Source: Gordonia jinghuaiqii (GTDB lineage: Bacteria; Actinomycetota; Actinomycetes; Mycobacteriales; Mycobacteriaceae). Taken from it: a stretch of 64,000 nt of DNA. The stretch covers positions 1,860,001 through 1,924,000 of the forward strand of contig NZ_CP059491.1 of the NCBI RefSeq assembly GCF_014041935.1, in the 5' to 3' direction. The position numbers and the translations under genes are program-made. Position 1 is the first letter of the stretch. Every line of letters starts with the position of its first letter. Below, piece after piece: positions 54,830-63,092 of the stretch. The notes under the pieces were generated by a model. The model ran no database searches. It was not told where the DNA came from and was given only the letters and a program-made list of their open reading frames with translations.

Positions 54830-55464
54830 CTCTGCTGGACGGATCGAGGACCTCGGTGTCGACGGCGACGGAGGCGATGGGGCGGGGTCAGGCTGTGGTG
54901 GTCATCGACGACACGGTGGCGCCACGTCACGCCGCGCTGGTCATCGCCGCCGAACATGCGACCACGGAACTGGTCGCCTTTCTGATCCGGCACACGGGCG
55001 GATTCCTCTGTGCCGCACTGGGCGAGGACCACTGTGAACGTCTCGCCTTGCCTCACGTCGCGGCCTCGCGGGACACGCGGTGTCCCGAGCAGCGGGTCAC
55101 GGTCGACGCCAGGGACACCGGCACCGGTATCTCGGCCTCTGCGCGCGCTCGTACGGTGCGGACGCTCGCGGACCCGCGCGCGACGACCACGGACTTCACC
55201 CGTCCCGGGCATGTGGTGCCCGTCGGGGTACCGCTCGACGGCGGTGTCCGCCTGCCGGGCTTCGCCGGCGCAACGATCGCACTGGCCGCACTCGCCGGAT
55301 GTACCCCCGTCGGCGCCTATGCCGTGCTGGTGAGCGCCGAACGATCGTCGGAGGTGGCCGACGACTCCGAAGCCGAGCAGTTCGCCCGGCGGCACGGATT
55401 GTCTGCGGTACGACTCTCAGAGGTCTGGCCCCACCGCCTCGTCGACATCGCCGACGCCGACTGA
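54826..55464 (+). CDS. RibB-like protein lacking DHBP synthase catalytic residues
   Basis: A 212-residue protein with the fold pattern of 3,4-dihydroxy-2-butanone-4-phosphate synthase: MGRGQAVVVIDD, LIRHTGGFLCA, TDFTRPGHVVPV and LAGCTPVGAY align with RibB. Key residues are gone. The DREGEGD-type metal/substrate loop reads DDTVAPRHAA, the SAADR segment reads SASAR, and the HTEA glutamate site reads FAGA. Only the Cys and RPGHV are kept. It should not make DHBP. Translationally coupled to the flavin reductase (ATGA overlap, GGAGGGAG upstream). It may bind a flavin or sugar-phosphate-like ligand, or have new chemistry. Confidence 0.75.
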   Translation: MTLLDGSRTSVSTATEAMGRGQAVVVIDDTVAPRHAALVIAAEHATTELVAFLIRHTGGFLCAALGEDHCERLALPHVAASRDTRCPEQRVTVDARDTGTGISASARARTVRTLADPRATTTDFTRPGHVVPVGVPLDGGVRLPGFAGATIALAALAGCTPVGAYAVLVSAERSSEVADDSEAEQFARRHGLSAVRLSEVWPHRLVDIADAD

Positions 55465-55495
55465 ACTCCGAACAGACGACCCGAAAGGCGGGCCC

Positions 55496-55807
55496 ATGCG
55501 GATCCTGGTGTTTCCTGAGGAAGGGCGATCGACGATCGCCGAACCGGACGATCTGAAGAAATTCCACGTCGAAGTGCACGGGGAGGGCGGTGAGGACGAT
55601 CTCTCGCGAGCCCTCGGGCAGCTCGGTCGTACCGAGGGTGCCGAGCACGCCTGGATCTTCATCGAGGAGCTGTTGCGCGCGTCCGGACGCGCCGACGACG
55701 AGACCTGGCGGGCCGCGTTCGGCCAGATGGTCGACTACGCCGCGTCGAAGGGGTGGACCGACGCCGACGGCGAATCGCTGCGCGCGCACATCGTCGCGGT
55801 GCCCTGA
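55496..55807 (+). CDS. Small acidic hypothetical protein of the catabolic regulon
   Basis: Unrecognised soluble protein of 103 residues, no signal or membrane segment. A beta-type start (MRILVFPEEGRSTIAEPDD) is followed by helices rich in acidic residues (EHAWIFIEELLRASGRADDETWRAAFGQMVDYAASKGW). AAGG-type site before ATG 55496 and a 31-bp gap after the RibB-like gene place it last in the operon. Its stop lies in an 18-bp duplication that adds a second in-frame stop. Confidence 0.65.
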   Translation: MRILVFPEEGRSTIAEPDDLKKFHVEVHGEGGEDDLSRALGQLGRTEGAEHAWIFIEELLRASGRADDETWRAAFGQMVDYAASKGWTDADGESLRAHIVAVP

Positions 55808-55828
55808 GGAGTCGCGGTGCCCTGAGGG
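55793..55828 (+). repeat. 18-bp duplication with two in-frame stops
   Basis: GTCGCGGTGCCCTGAGGA at 55793-55810 is repeated with one change at 55811-55828. Both copies carry TGA in the frame of the preceding gene. Confidence 0.85.
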
Positions 55829-55834
55829 CCCGGC

Positions 55835-57139
55835 TCACCTCCTGCCGGCGAACCTCAGGCCGAGCAGCAACAGCACCACGGCGGCCAGAGCCGCCACCAG
55901 TCCGATGAGTACACGCACCGACATCGGCGCCGCGGCATCGGTGCCGGGGCCCGCCAGGCGCGTGGCCGGTGTCGGTTCGGCAGCGACCGACGACGGCGCC
56001 GCGACCCCCACAGGATCGACGAGTTGCCCGACCGAGATCGCCGGATCGGCGCGAAAGCCGTAGTCCAGCATCGCCTTCGCCTGATCCCAGTACAGGTCGC
56101 CGTCGACCGACAGGCCGAACATCTGCACGATGAGGATCGATCGGCCGTCGCGCTCGGCGGCGCCGACGAACGTCTTGCGGGCGTCGTCGGTGTATCCGGT
56201 CTTGCCGCCGAGCATGCCCGGGAAACCGTCCACGAGAAGGCGGTTGGTGCTGTACATGTCGTACGCCGGATGATCGGTGTCGCCGGGCACGTCGGGCCGC
56301 TTCGGGTATCCGGGGAAACGGAACACCGGCAGCGAGATCAGTTCGCGGAAGGTCGGATGTGTCATCGCGGCCCGGAAGATGAGCGCGAGGTCGTAGGGCG
56401 ACGACGACATCCCGGCGGCATCGAGACCCGACGGGCTCGCTGCGCGCGTGTCGGTGGCACCCAGCGCGGCGGCGCGGGCGTTCATCTTCGCCAGGGCCGC
56501 GTCGACGCCGCCGAGCGCACGGGCGAGTGCGTTGGCGCAGTCGTTGCCGGACACCATGAGCAGTCCGGTCAACATGTCGCGGACCGTGTAGCTGCCGCCC
56601 GGGCCCATCCCGCAGGAGTCGCCCTCGATGCTCCAGTCCTCCGGGGTCGGGACGACGGGCTCGGCGAGGTCGAGTTCGTCGAGGACCACCAGCGCCAGCA
56701 ACACCTTGATGGTCGAGGCGGGCCGGTACCGGCCGTGCGGATCCTTGGCCGCGATGACGCGTCCGGAGTCGAGATCGGCGATCAGCCAGCCTGCCGATGT
56801 CAGGCGGGGTGGAACGGGACCGGCCGCGGGGTCGGCGACGACGCCGCACGACGCGAGGTCCTCCCCGCCGACGGCCGGGTTCGGCACCGGCAACGACGAC
56901 GGGGCCGCCGATCCCGGTGCGACGACCTCGGATTCGTCCACCGCGGGAGGTGTGCCGATCTTGTACGGACAGTGATCGGTGACCGGTGTGGTGGCCGCGG
57001 GCCGCGGGTCGGCCGGCAGCGGAACGGCCGCCGCCGGGGTCGTGCCCGCAGCGACCGTGAGAGTGCAGAGCCCGAACACCAGCACGGCCGTCAACGCACA
57101 TACCGTCCGACGAGTCCACCCCGAGGTCACCGACCGCAC
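55835..57139 (-). CDS. dacB1: D-alanyl-D-alanine carboxypeptidase (PBP, S11 family)
   Basis: Exported low-molecular-mass penicillin-binding protein of 434 residues that trims peptidoglycan pentapeptides. A signal peptide (LTAVLVFGLCTLTVAAGTTPAAA) precedes the catalytic domain: Ser142-x-x-Lys145 (PASTIK), Ser197-Gly-Asn and Lys313-Thr-Gly (GGKTGYT). A single C-terminal membrane helix (VLIGLVAALAAVVLLLLGL) anchors it. Start is GTG 57139. Matches Rv3330 by position and marks the right border of the accessory region. Confidence 0.92.
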   Translation of the reverse strand: MRSVTSGWTRRTVCALTAVLVFGLCTLTVAAGTTPAAAVPLPADPRPAATTPVTDHCPYKIGTPPAVDESEVVAPGSAAPSSLPVPNPAVGGEDLASCGVVADPAAGPVPPRLTSAGWLIADLDSGRVIAAKDPHGRYRPASTIKVLLALVVLDELDLAEPVVPTPEDWSIEGDSCGMGPGGSYTVRDMLTGLLMVSGNDCANALARALGGVDAALAKMNARAAALGATDTRAASPSGLDAAGMSSSPYDLALIFRAAMTHPTFRELISLPVFRFPGYPKRPDVPGDTDHPAYDMYSTNRLLVDGFPGMLGGKTGYTDDARKTFVGAAERDGRSILIVQMFGLSVDGDLYWDQAKAMLDYGFRADPAISVGQLVDPVGVAAPSSVAAEPTPATRLAGPGTDAAAPMSVRVLIGLVAALAAVVLLLLGLRFAGRR

Positions 57140-57181
57140 GTTACCAGCGGATCGCCGTGCGCTCAGGGCATGCGAGGTGGA

Positions 57182-58594
57182 TCAGAGGAGCGTGTACGCC
57201 TCGGCCAGCACCGACCGGAGGATCTGTTCGATCTCGTCGAACTCGGCCTGCCCGGCGATGAGAGGCGGTGCGAGCTGCACGACCGGGTCCCCGCGATCGT
57301 CTGCGCGACAGTACAACCCGGCGTCGAAGAGCGCGCCGGAGAGGAAACCGCGCAGGATACGTTCGGATTCGGCAGCGTTGAAGGTCTCCTTGGTGGTCTT
57401 GTCCTTGACGAGTTCGATCCCGTAGAAGAAGCCCTCACCGCGGACGTCGCCGACGATCGGCAGGTCGTGCAGGCGCTCGAGCGTGGACCGGAAGGCCGGT
57501 GCCTGGGTCTTGACGTGCTCGTTGAGACCCTCGCGCTCGAAGATGTCGAGGTTGGCCAGGGCGACCGCCGCCGACACCGGGTGCCCGCCGAAGGTGTAGC
57601 CGTGCGCGAACGTCGTCGTGCCGTCGCGGAACGGTTCGAAGAGCCGGTCGCTGGCGATCATCGCGCCGATCGGGGAGTAACCCGACGTCATTCCCTTGGC
57701 GCACGTGATGATGTCGGGAACATAGCCGAAGTCGTCGCAGGCGAACATCGACCCGATCCGGCCGAACGCGCAGATCACCTCGTCCGACACCAGGAGCACG
57801 TCGTAGGCGTCGCAGATCTCCCGCACCCGTTCGAAGTACCCGGGCGGCGGCGGGAAGCAGCCGCCGGCGTTCTGGACGGGCTCGAGGAAGACGGCCGCGA
57901 CGGTGTCGGGTCCCTCGAACTCGATGGCCTCGGCGATCCGGTCGGCGGCCCAGCGGCCGAACTTCTTCGGATCGGCGCCGAGTTCCCCGGTCCCGGTCGG
58001 ATCGGGCGCACGGTAGATGTTGGTGTTCGGCACGCGGAACGCACCGGGGGTCAGCGGTTCGAACGCCTCCTTCAGCGCGGGGACACCGGTGATCGCGAGC
58101 GCGCCCTGCGGGGTTCCGTGATAGGCCACCGCACGCGAGATCACCTTGTGCTTACCGGGTTTGCCGACGAGCTTGAAATACTGCTTGGCCAGCTTCCAGG
58201 CACTTTCGACGGCCTCGCCGCCGCCGGTGGTGAAGAACACGCGGTTGAGATCGCCCGGAGCGTAGGCGGCCAGCCGCTCGGCGAGTTCGATCGCGGGCGG
58301 GGTGGCGTAGGACCACAGTGGGAAGAACGCGAGTTCCTTGGCCTGACGGGCCGCCGCCTCGGCGAGTTCGGTGCGGCCGTGCCCGGCCTGGACGACGAAC
58401 AGCCCGGCGAGGCCGTCGAGGTAGCTGCGTCCCCGGTCGTCGAAGATGCGCACGCCCTCGCCTCGGGTGATCACCGGCGGGGTGATGGCATCCCCGTGGC
58501 GGGCGAAGTGGCCCCAGAGGTGTGCGGCGCTGCGCTCGCCGAGTGACTTCGGCGCGGCCGGCGCGGTCACTGACTGCGGTGTGGTCGGTGTCAT
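57182..58594 (-). CDS. Class III omega-aminotransferase (Rv3329-like)
   Basis: PLP aminotransferase of 470 residues. Family features include YLDGLAGLFVVQAGHGR, the PLP phosphate site FFTTGGGEAVESAWKLA, the Asp of LLVSDEVICAFGR and the Schiff-base Lys in ITCAKGMTSGYSPIG. The context (aldehyde dehydrogenase, amine oxidase, permease) suggests transamination of putrescine, GABA or a related amine. ATG 58594 overlaps the Lrp regulator stop (ATGA). Confidence 0.87.
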   Translation of the reverse strand: MTPTTPQSVTAPAAPKSLGERSAAHLWGHFARHGDAITPPVITRGEGVRIFDDRGRSYLDGLAGLFVVQAGHGRTELAEAAARQAKELAFFPLWSYATPPAIELAERLAAYAPGDLNRVFFTTGGGEAVESAWKLAKQYFKLVGKPGKHKVISRAVAYHGTPQGALAITGVPALKEAFEPLTPGAFRVPNTNIYRAPDPTGTGELGADPKKFGRWAADRIAEAIEFEGPDTVAAVFLEPVQNAGGCFPPPPGYFERVREICDAYDVLLVSDEVICAFGRIGSMFACDDFGYVPDIITCAKGMTSGYSPIGAMIASDRLFEPFRDGTTTFAHGYTFGGHPVSAAVALANLDIFEREGLNEHVKTQAPAFRSTLERLHDLPIVGDVRGEGFFYGIELVKDKTTKETFNAAESERILRGFLSGALFDAGLYCRADDRGDPVVQLAPPLIAGQAEFDEIEQILRSVLAEAYTLL

Positions 58595-59055
58595 CGTGTT
58601 CCCCAGTTGTATTGCTGCTTGACGAGTTTCAGGTAGACGAGGGTCTCGGTGGCGAAGACCTCGGGGTGGACGCGCACCTTCTTGTTGAGGATGGTCAGCA
58701 AGTGATCGTCGTCCTCGCACACCACCTCGATCAGGATGTCGAAGGAGCCTGCGGTGAGGACCACGTAGTCGATCTCCGGGTGTTCGGCGAGTCGTCCGGC
58801 GAGGGCCTCGGTGTCACCGGTGCACCGGATGCCGATCAGTGCCTCACGTGCGAACCCCATCTTGAGCGGGTCGGTGACGGCCACGATCTGCAGCAGGCCA
58901 CTCTCGCTGAGCTTCTGGACGCGGTTCCGCACCGCCGCCTCGGACAGTCCGACGGCTTTGCCGATGGATGCATAACTGCTCCGACCATCGGTTTGGAGCA
59001 GCTCGATGATCTTCTTCGCGGTTGCGTCGAGGGGGGTGGAGGAGGGCTCGGCCAC
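58591..59055 (-). CDS. Lrp/AsnC-family regulator
   Basis: Regulator of 154 residues with an N-terminal helix-turn-helix (DGRSSYASIGKAVGLSEAAVRNRVQKLSESGLLQ) and a C-terminal RAM domain (FAREALIGIRCTGDTEALAGRLAEHPEIDYVVLTAGSFDILIEVVCED). GTG start at 59055. Divergent from the aldehyde dehydrogenase gene and coupled to the aminotransferase gene, so it likely controls both. Effector probably an amino acid or amine. Confidence 0.88.
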   Translation of the reverse strand: MAEPSSTPLDATAKKIIELLQTDGRSSYASIGKAVGLSEAAVRNRVQKLSESGLLQIVAVTDPLKMGFAREALIGIRCTGDTEALAGRLAEHPEIDYVVLTAGSFDILIEVVCEDDDHLLTILNKKVRVHPEVFATETLVYLKLVKQQYNWGTR

Positions 59056-59151
59056 GCCACGATCGTGACGGATTCAGTATCTATTCGCAACTTTCCCGAA
59101 CGATTCCGCAACTAAGACGCACTACGCCGCATGAATTCGAACCGGCGGCGG

Positions 59152-59157
59152 TAGACT
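59152..59157 (+). promoter_or_regulatory. -10 element of a leaderless aldehyde dehydrogenase promoter
   Basis: TAGACT ends 8 nt before the ATG at 59166. The 110-bp divergent interval would also hold the Lrp operator. Confidence 0.5.
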
Positions 59158-59165
59158 CCCAGGGC

Positions 59166-60665
59166 ATGTCGTCAGCCACCGCCATCCCGTCCGGCTGGAT
59201 CAACGGAAAGCCCCACCACGCCGACGGTCCCGAGCACTGTGTGGTCAATCCTGCCACGGATGAGCTCGTCGCCACGGTGAAACTCGCAGGTCCGGCCGAT
59301 GTCGACGCCGCGGTCGGCAGTGCCCGTGCGGCGCAGGCGGAGTGGGGCGGTGCGACGCCGGCGGAACGGTCGGGCGTGCTGCACGCACTGGCCCGTGCGC
59401 TGACCGAGCATTCGGATCTGCTGATCGCCGAGGAGGTCGCGGACACCGGCAAGTCGATCCGGCTCGCCACCGAATTCGACGTCCCCGGCTCGATCGACAA
59501 CATCGAGTTCTTCGCCGGGGTCGCGCGCAACCTCGACGGCAAGGCGAGCGGCGAGTACTCCGGCGACCACACCTCCTCGATCCGGCGCGAACCCGTCGGG
59601 GTCGTCGGCACCGTCACGCCCTGGAACTATCCGCTGCAGATGGCGGTGTGGAAGGTCATCCCGGCACTCGCCGCCGGCTGCGCGGTGGTGCTGAAGCCGG
59701 CCGAGATCACCCCCCTGACGACACTGACGCTCGCCCGACTCGCCACCGAGGCGGGTCTGCCCGACGGCGTGCTCAACATCGTGGTCGGGACCGGACCCGA
59801 CGCCGGTGCGCACCTCGCCGGGCACCCCGGCGTCGACATGGTCACGTTCACCGGTTCGACGGCCGTCGGCCGTCAGGTGATGGCCCGGGCCGCGACCACC
59901 GGTGCCCGGGTGCAGCTCGAACTCGGTGGCAAGGCGCCGTTCGTCGTCTTCGACGACGCCGATCTCCCGGCCGCGGTCCACGGAGCGGTGGCGGCCTCGA
60001 TCATCAACGGCGGCCAGGACTGCACCGCCGCCACCCGGGCCATCGTCGCGCCGTCGCTGTACGACGACTTCGTCGACGGGGTCGCCGATCTCATGCGCTC
60101 GGTGGTCATCGGCGATCCCACCGATCCGGCGACCGACCTCGGTTCGCTGATCTCGCGTACGCACCGGGAGAAGGTCGCCGGGATGGTCGACCGTGCCCGG
60201 GGGTCCGGGGCCCGGATCGTGACCGGCGGCGCGGTACCCGACGGGCCGGGCGCCCACTATCCGCCGACCCTGATCGCCGACGTCGCCGAGGACTCGGAGA
60301 TCTATCGCGACGAGGTGTTCGGCCCGGTGCTGACCGTCAGCTCGTTCGCCGACGACGATGACGCGATCCGCCGCGCCAACGACACCGCCTACGGGCTCGC
60401 CGCGTCGGCGTGGACGCGCGATGTCTATCGGGCGCAACGGGCTTCGCGTGAGATCCGGGCCGGATGCGTCTGGCTCAACGACCACATCCCCATCATCAGC
60501 GAGATGCCGCACGGCGGTTACGGTGCGTCGGGCTTCGGCAAGGACATGTCGACCTACTCCCTCGATGAATACCTGCTCATCAAACACGTCATGAGCGACC
60601 TGCACGGCGTCGCCGAAAAAGAGTGGCACCGAACGATCTTCGCGCTCGGCGACCCACGGCGGTGA
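59166..60665 (+). CDS. Aldehyde dehydrogenase, gamma-aminobutyraldehyde type
   Basis: NAD-dependent aldehyde dehydrogenase of 499 residues. VTPWNYPLQMAVWKVIPALAAGC and the VLKPAEITPL segment form the cofactor site; the general-base Glu is in QLELGGKAPFVVF and the catalytic Cys in NGGQDCTAATR. NDHIPIISEMPHGGYGASGFGKDMS is typical of aminobutyraldehyde dehydrogenases such as PatD. Next to the FAD amine oxidase gene with a GTGA overlap, so it probably oxidises the aldehyde released from an amine. Confidence 0.9.
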   Translation: MSSATAIPSGWINGKPHHADGPEHCVVNPATDELVATVKLAGPADVDAAVGSARAAQAEWGGATPAERSGVLHALARALTEHSDLLIAEEVADTGKSIRLATEFDVPGSIDNIEFFAGVARNLDGKASGEYSGDHTSSIRREPVGVVGTVTPWNYPLQMAVWKVIPALAAGCAVVLKPAEITPLTTLTLARLATEAGLPDGVLNIVVGTGPDAGAHLAGHPGVDMVTFTGSTAVGRQVMARAATTGARVQLELGGKAPFVVFDDADLPAAVHGAVAASIINGGQDCTAATRAIVAPSLYDDFVDGVADLMRSVVIGDPTDPATDLGSLISRTHREKVAGMVDRARGSGARIVTGGAVPDGPGAHYPPTLIADVAEDSEIYRDEVFGPVLTVSSFADDDDAIRRANDTAYGLAASAWTRDVYRAQRASREIRAGCVWLNDHIPIISEMPHGGYGASGFGKDMSTYSLDEYLLIKHVMSDLHGVAEKEWHRTIFALGDPRR

Positions 60666-62098
60666 CCGGCCGCACCTGGGCGGACAGTCCCACGCCGCGG
60701 GCCGTCGACGTGGTGGCGCAGGCCGCGGCCCGGCCGTACTGGCTCGACCGTGATCTACGGCCCGCGCCTCGGCCCCGCCTGGTCGGAGACGTCACCGCCG
60801 ACCTGCTGGTGATCGGCGGCGGTTTCACCGGACTGTGGACGGCCGTGCAAGCGGCCGAACGGAATCCGGACCGATCGGTGGTGCTCGTGGAACGTGACCG
60901 CATCGCCGAGCACGCGTCCGGGCGCAACGGCGGGTTCTGTGCGGCAAGCCTCACCCACGGCCTCGGCAACGGGATCGAACGCTTCGCCGAGGAGATGCCG
61001 ACACTGTTGCGGATGGGACGCGACACCCTCGACGCGATCGAATCCACGCTGGGCCGCCTGGGCATCGACGCCGATCTGGAACGCACCGGTGAACTCGACC
61101 TGGCCGTGACCGGCTGGCAGTACGACGGACTCGCCGAGACCGCGGCCGCCGGACAGGCACTCGGAGAGAAGCTGGTGCTGCTCGACGCCGCCGCGGCACG
61201 TGCCCGGGTCGACTCACCGATGGTGCGCGGCGCGCTCTACGACCCCGACGTCATGATCATCGATCCGGCGAAGCTGGCGTTCGGACTGGCGGCGGCCGCC
61301 GAGCGGTCGGGAGTACGCATCTTCGAGGGCACCGAGGTGCTCGGACTGGCCGACGGACGCCCCGGCGAGAGTGAATTCATCAGGGCACGAACCGGATACG
61401 GCGAGGTCCTGGCCCGCCGTGCGGTGGTCGCGACGTCGGCGAGCCGGGCGCTGGTCCGTTCCCTGCGGCTCTACACCGTCCCGGTGTGGGACTACGCGCT
61501 GATGACCGAACCTCTCAGCGGAGTGCAACTGACGTCGTTGGGGTGGTCGGGACGAGAAGGACTGGCCGACAGCGGTCCTCGCTTCCACTACTTCCGGCTC
61601 ACCGCCGACGACCGCCTCCTCTTCGGCGGCTGGGACACGCCGTACCATTTCGGCTCCGACGACAGCACCCGCCACGAGTACCGCCCGGACGAATTCGCCC
61701 TGCTCGCCGAACATCTCCTGCAACTGTTCCCGCAGCTCGAGGGCATCCGCGCCACGCACACATGGGGTGGGGTCATCGACACCTGCTCGCGATTCTGCGC
61801 CTTCTGGGACACCTCACACGCCGGGCGGGTGGTCACCGCCGTCGGCTTCACCGGGCTCGGGGTGGGTGCCTCGCATTTCGCCGCCGCGACCGCCCTCGAC
61901 CTCGTCGACGGGCTGAGCACCGAACGCACGGCGCTGAAGATGGTGCGCAGCAAGCCGTTGCCGTTTCCGCCCGAGCCCGCCCGCTGGCTGGGGATCACCC
62001 TGACGCGTTCTCAGATCGCGCGAAGCGAACGCCGTCAGGGAAGGCGGGGCGCCTGGCTGGGCCTGATGGACAGGATCGGACTCGGCTTCGACAGCTGA
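60662..62098 (+). CDS. FAD-dependent amine oxidase (DAO family, PuuB-like)
   Basis: Flavoprotein of 478 residues of the D-amino-acid-oxidase superfamily. Dinucleotide motif LLVIGGGFTGLWTAVQAAER near residue 50, then EHASGRNGGFCAASLTHGLG, and a C-terminal FAD contact GFTGLGVGASHFAAATALDLV. Similar to gamma-glutamylputrescine oxidases. GTG 60662 overlaps the stop of the aldehyde dehydrogenase gene. Likely releases an aldehyde that the upstream enzyme oxidises. Confidence 0.82.
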   Translation: MTGRTWADSPTPRAVDVVAQAAARPYWLDRDLRPAPRPRLVGDVTADLLVIGGGFTGLWTAVQAAERNPDRSVVLVERDRIAEHASGRNGGFCAASLTHGLGNGIERFAEEMPTLLRMGRDTLDAIESTLGRLGIDADLERTGELDLAVTGWQYDGLAETAAAGQALGEKLVLLDAAAARARVDSPMVRGALYDPDVMIIDPAKLAFGLAAAAERSGVRIFEGTEVLGLADGRPGESEFIRARTGYGEVLARRAVVATSASRALVRSLRLYTVPVWDYALMTEPLSGVQLTSLGWSGREGLADSGPRFHYFRLTADDRLLFGGWDTPYHFGSDDSTRHEYRPDEFALLAEHLLQLFPQLEGIRATHTWGGVIDTCSRFCAFWDTSHAGRVVTAVGFTGLGVGASHFAAATALDLVDGLSTERTALKMVRSKPLPFPPEPARWLGITLTRSQIARSERRQGRRGAWLGLMDRIGLGFDS

Positions 62099-62114
62099 GG
62101 TGATGCCACGTCGA

Positions 62115-63092
62115 TCACGCCGGGGGTCGGTTCGTCGGCGGGACTTCGATTCTGGGGGTCAGCTCCTGCGGCGGCAGACTGTTCTTGGGAACGACGACGA
62201 CCGGCGCCGTGGTCCACCGGAGGATACGTGCGGCGGTGCTGCCGAGGAACACCCGATTGGGCCGACCGAGATGCCCGGAACCGATCGCGGCGATGTCGTT
62301 GTCGTCCCAGGGCAGGTTGGACAGGGCCTCGTCGAGAGTGGCGCCGTCGGCCACGAGGACGTCGACGTCGAGGGCCGGGTTCACCGCCGCCCGGGTGTCC
62401 TCGAGGAGCTTGCGTGCGATCGCCACCTGCGCTGCGCGCGCCTGCAGGGTCGTGTCGTCGTCGAAGGGGCATTCGATCGAGACCAGCGAGAGCAGCCTGA
62501 TGTCGAGTTTGGCGCGCTCGGCGAAGGCCTCGGCGAACGGCAGGGGATTGTCGGCGCCGGGTTTGACCGGCACGGCGACCGTCACCGTGTCGAGAACGAC
62601 GTGGGTGCGGTCGGCATATCCGCGGGGCGCCAGGGCCACGGGTAACGGAGAGGAGTGTACGAGCTCGGTGCTGATGGTGCCGAGTGTGTGCCGCCGCAGC
62701 AGACCGTCGCCCGTACCGCCGACGACGATCATCCTCGCCCGGGTCTGCTCGGCATACGACGCCAGCCCCTCGGCGAACGACTCGTTGACGGTGACCACGG
62801 TGCGGTACTCGAATCCGTCGGGGATGAGAGCCGCGCCCTCGGTGAGCCATTCGGCCGCCCGCGCCTCGACGCGCTGCTGATACTGCGCGAGTCCCGGCTG
62901 ACCGTCGTAGGGGACCGGCCGTACGACGCACACGAGGTCGATGGCAGCGCCGGTGACCCGCGCGATCGCGACCGCCAGCACCACCCCGTCGGCGCCGGAC
63001 GGCGTGGCGAGATAGCCGACGGTGATCCGGGCATGGGTGTGCACCGGACGCACCATCTCGGCCGGCTCGCCGGGCGGGGGATCAGTAGACAT
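62115..63092 (-). CDS. Tandem universal stress protein
   Basis: Two UspA domains in 325 residues. The ATP-binding pattern of the first is VVGGTGDGLLRRHTLGTIST; the second has IGSGHLGRPNRVFLGSTAARIL and ends VVVVPKN. The start ATG at 63092 overlaps the end of the permease gene by 11 bp, so transporter and USP are likely co-expressed; pairing of USPs with amino-acid transporters is common. Confidence 0.85.
   Translation of the reverse strand: MSTDPPPGEPAEMVRPVHTHARITVGYLATPSGADGVVLAVAIARVTGAAIDLVCVVRPVPYDGQPGLAQYQQRVEARAAEWLTEGAALIPDGFEYRTVVTVNESFAEGLASYAEQTRARMIVVGGTGDGLLRRHTLGTISTELVHSSPLPVALAPRGYADRTHVVLDTVTVAVPVKPGADNPLPFAEAFAERAKLDIRLLSLVSIECPFDDDTTLQARAAQVAIARKLLEDTRAAVNPALDVDVLVADGATLDEALSNLPWDDNDIAAIGSGHLGRPNRVFLGSTAARILRWTTAPVVVVPKNSLPPQELTPRIEVPPTNRPPA

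Noticed and set aside
54826..55464. Functional ribB (riboflavin biosynthesis) gene
   Set aside because: The acidic metal-binding and catalytic residues of DHBP synthase are missing, and no other riboflavin gene is near.
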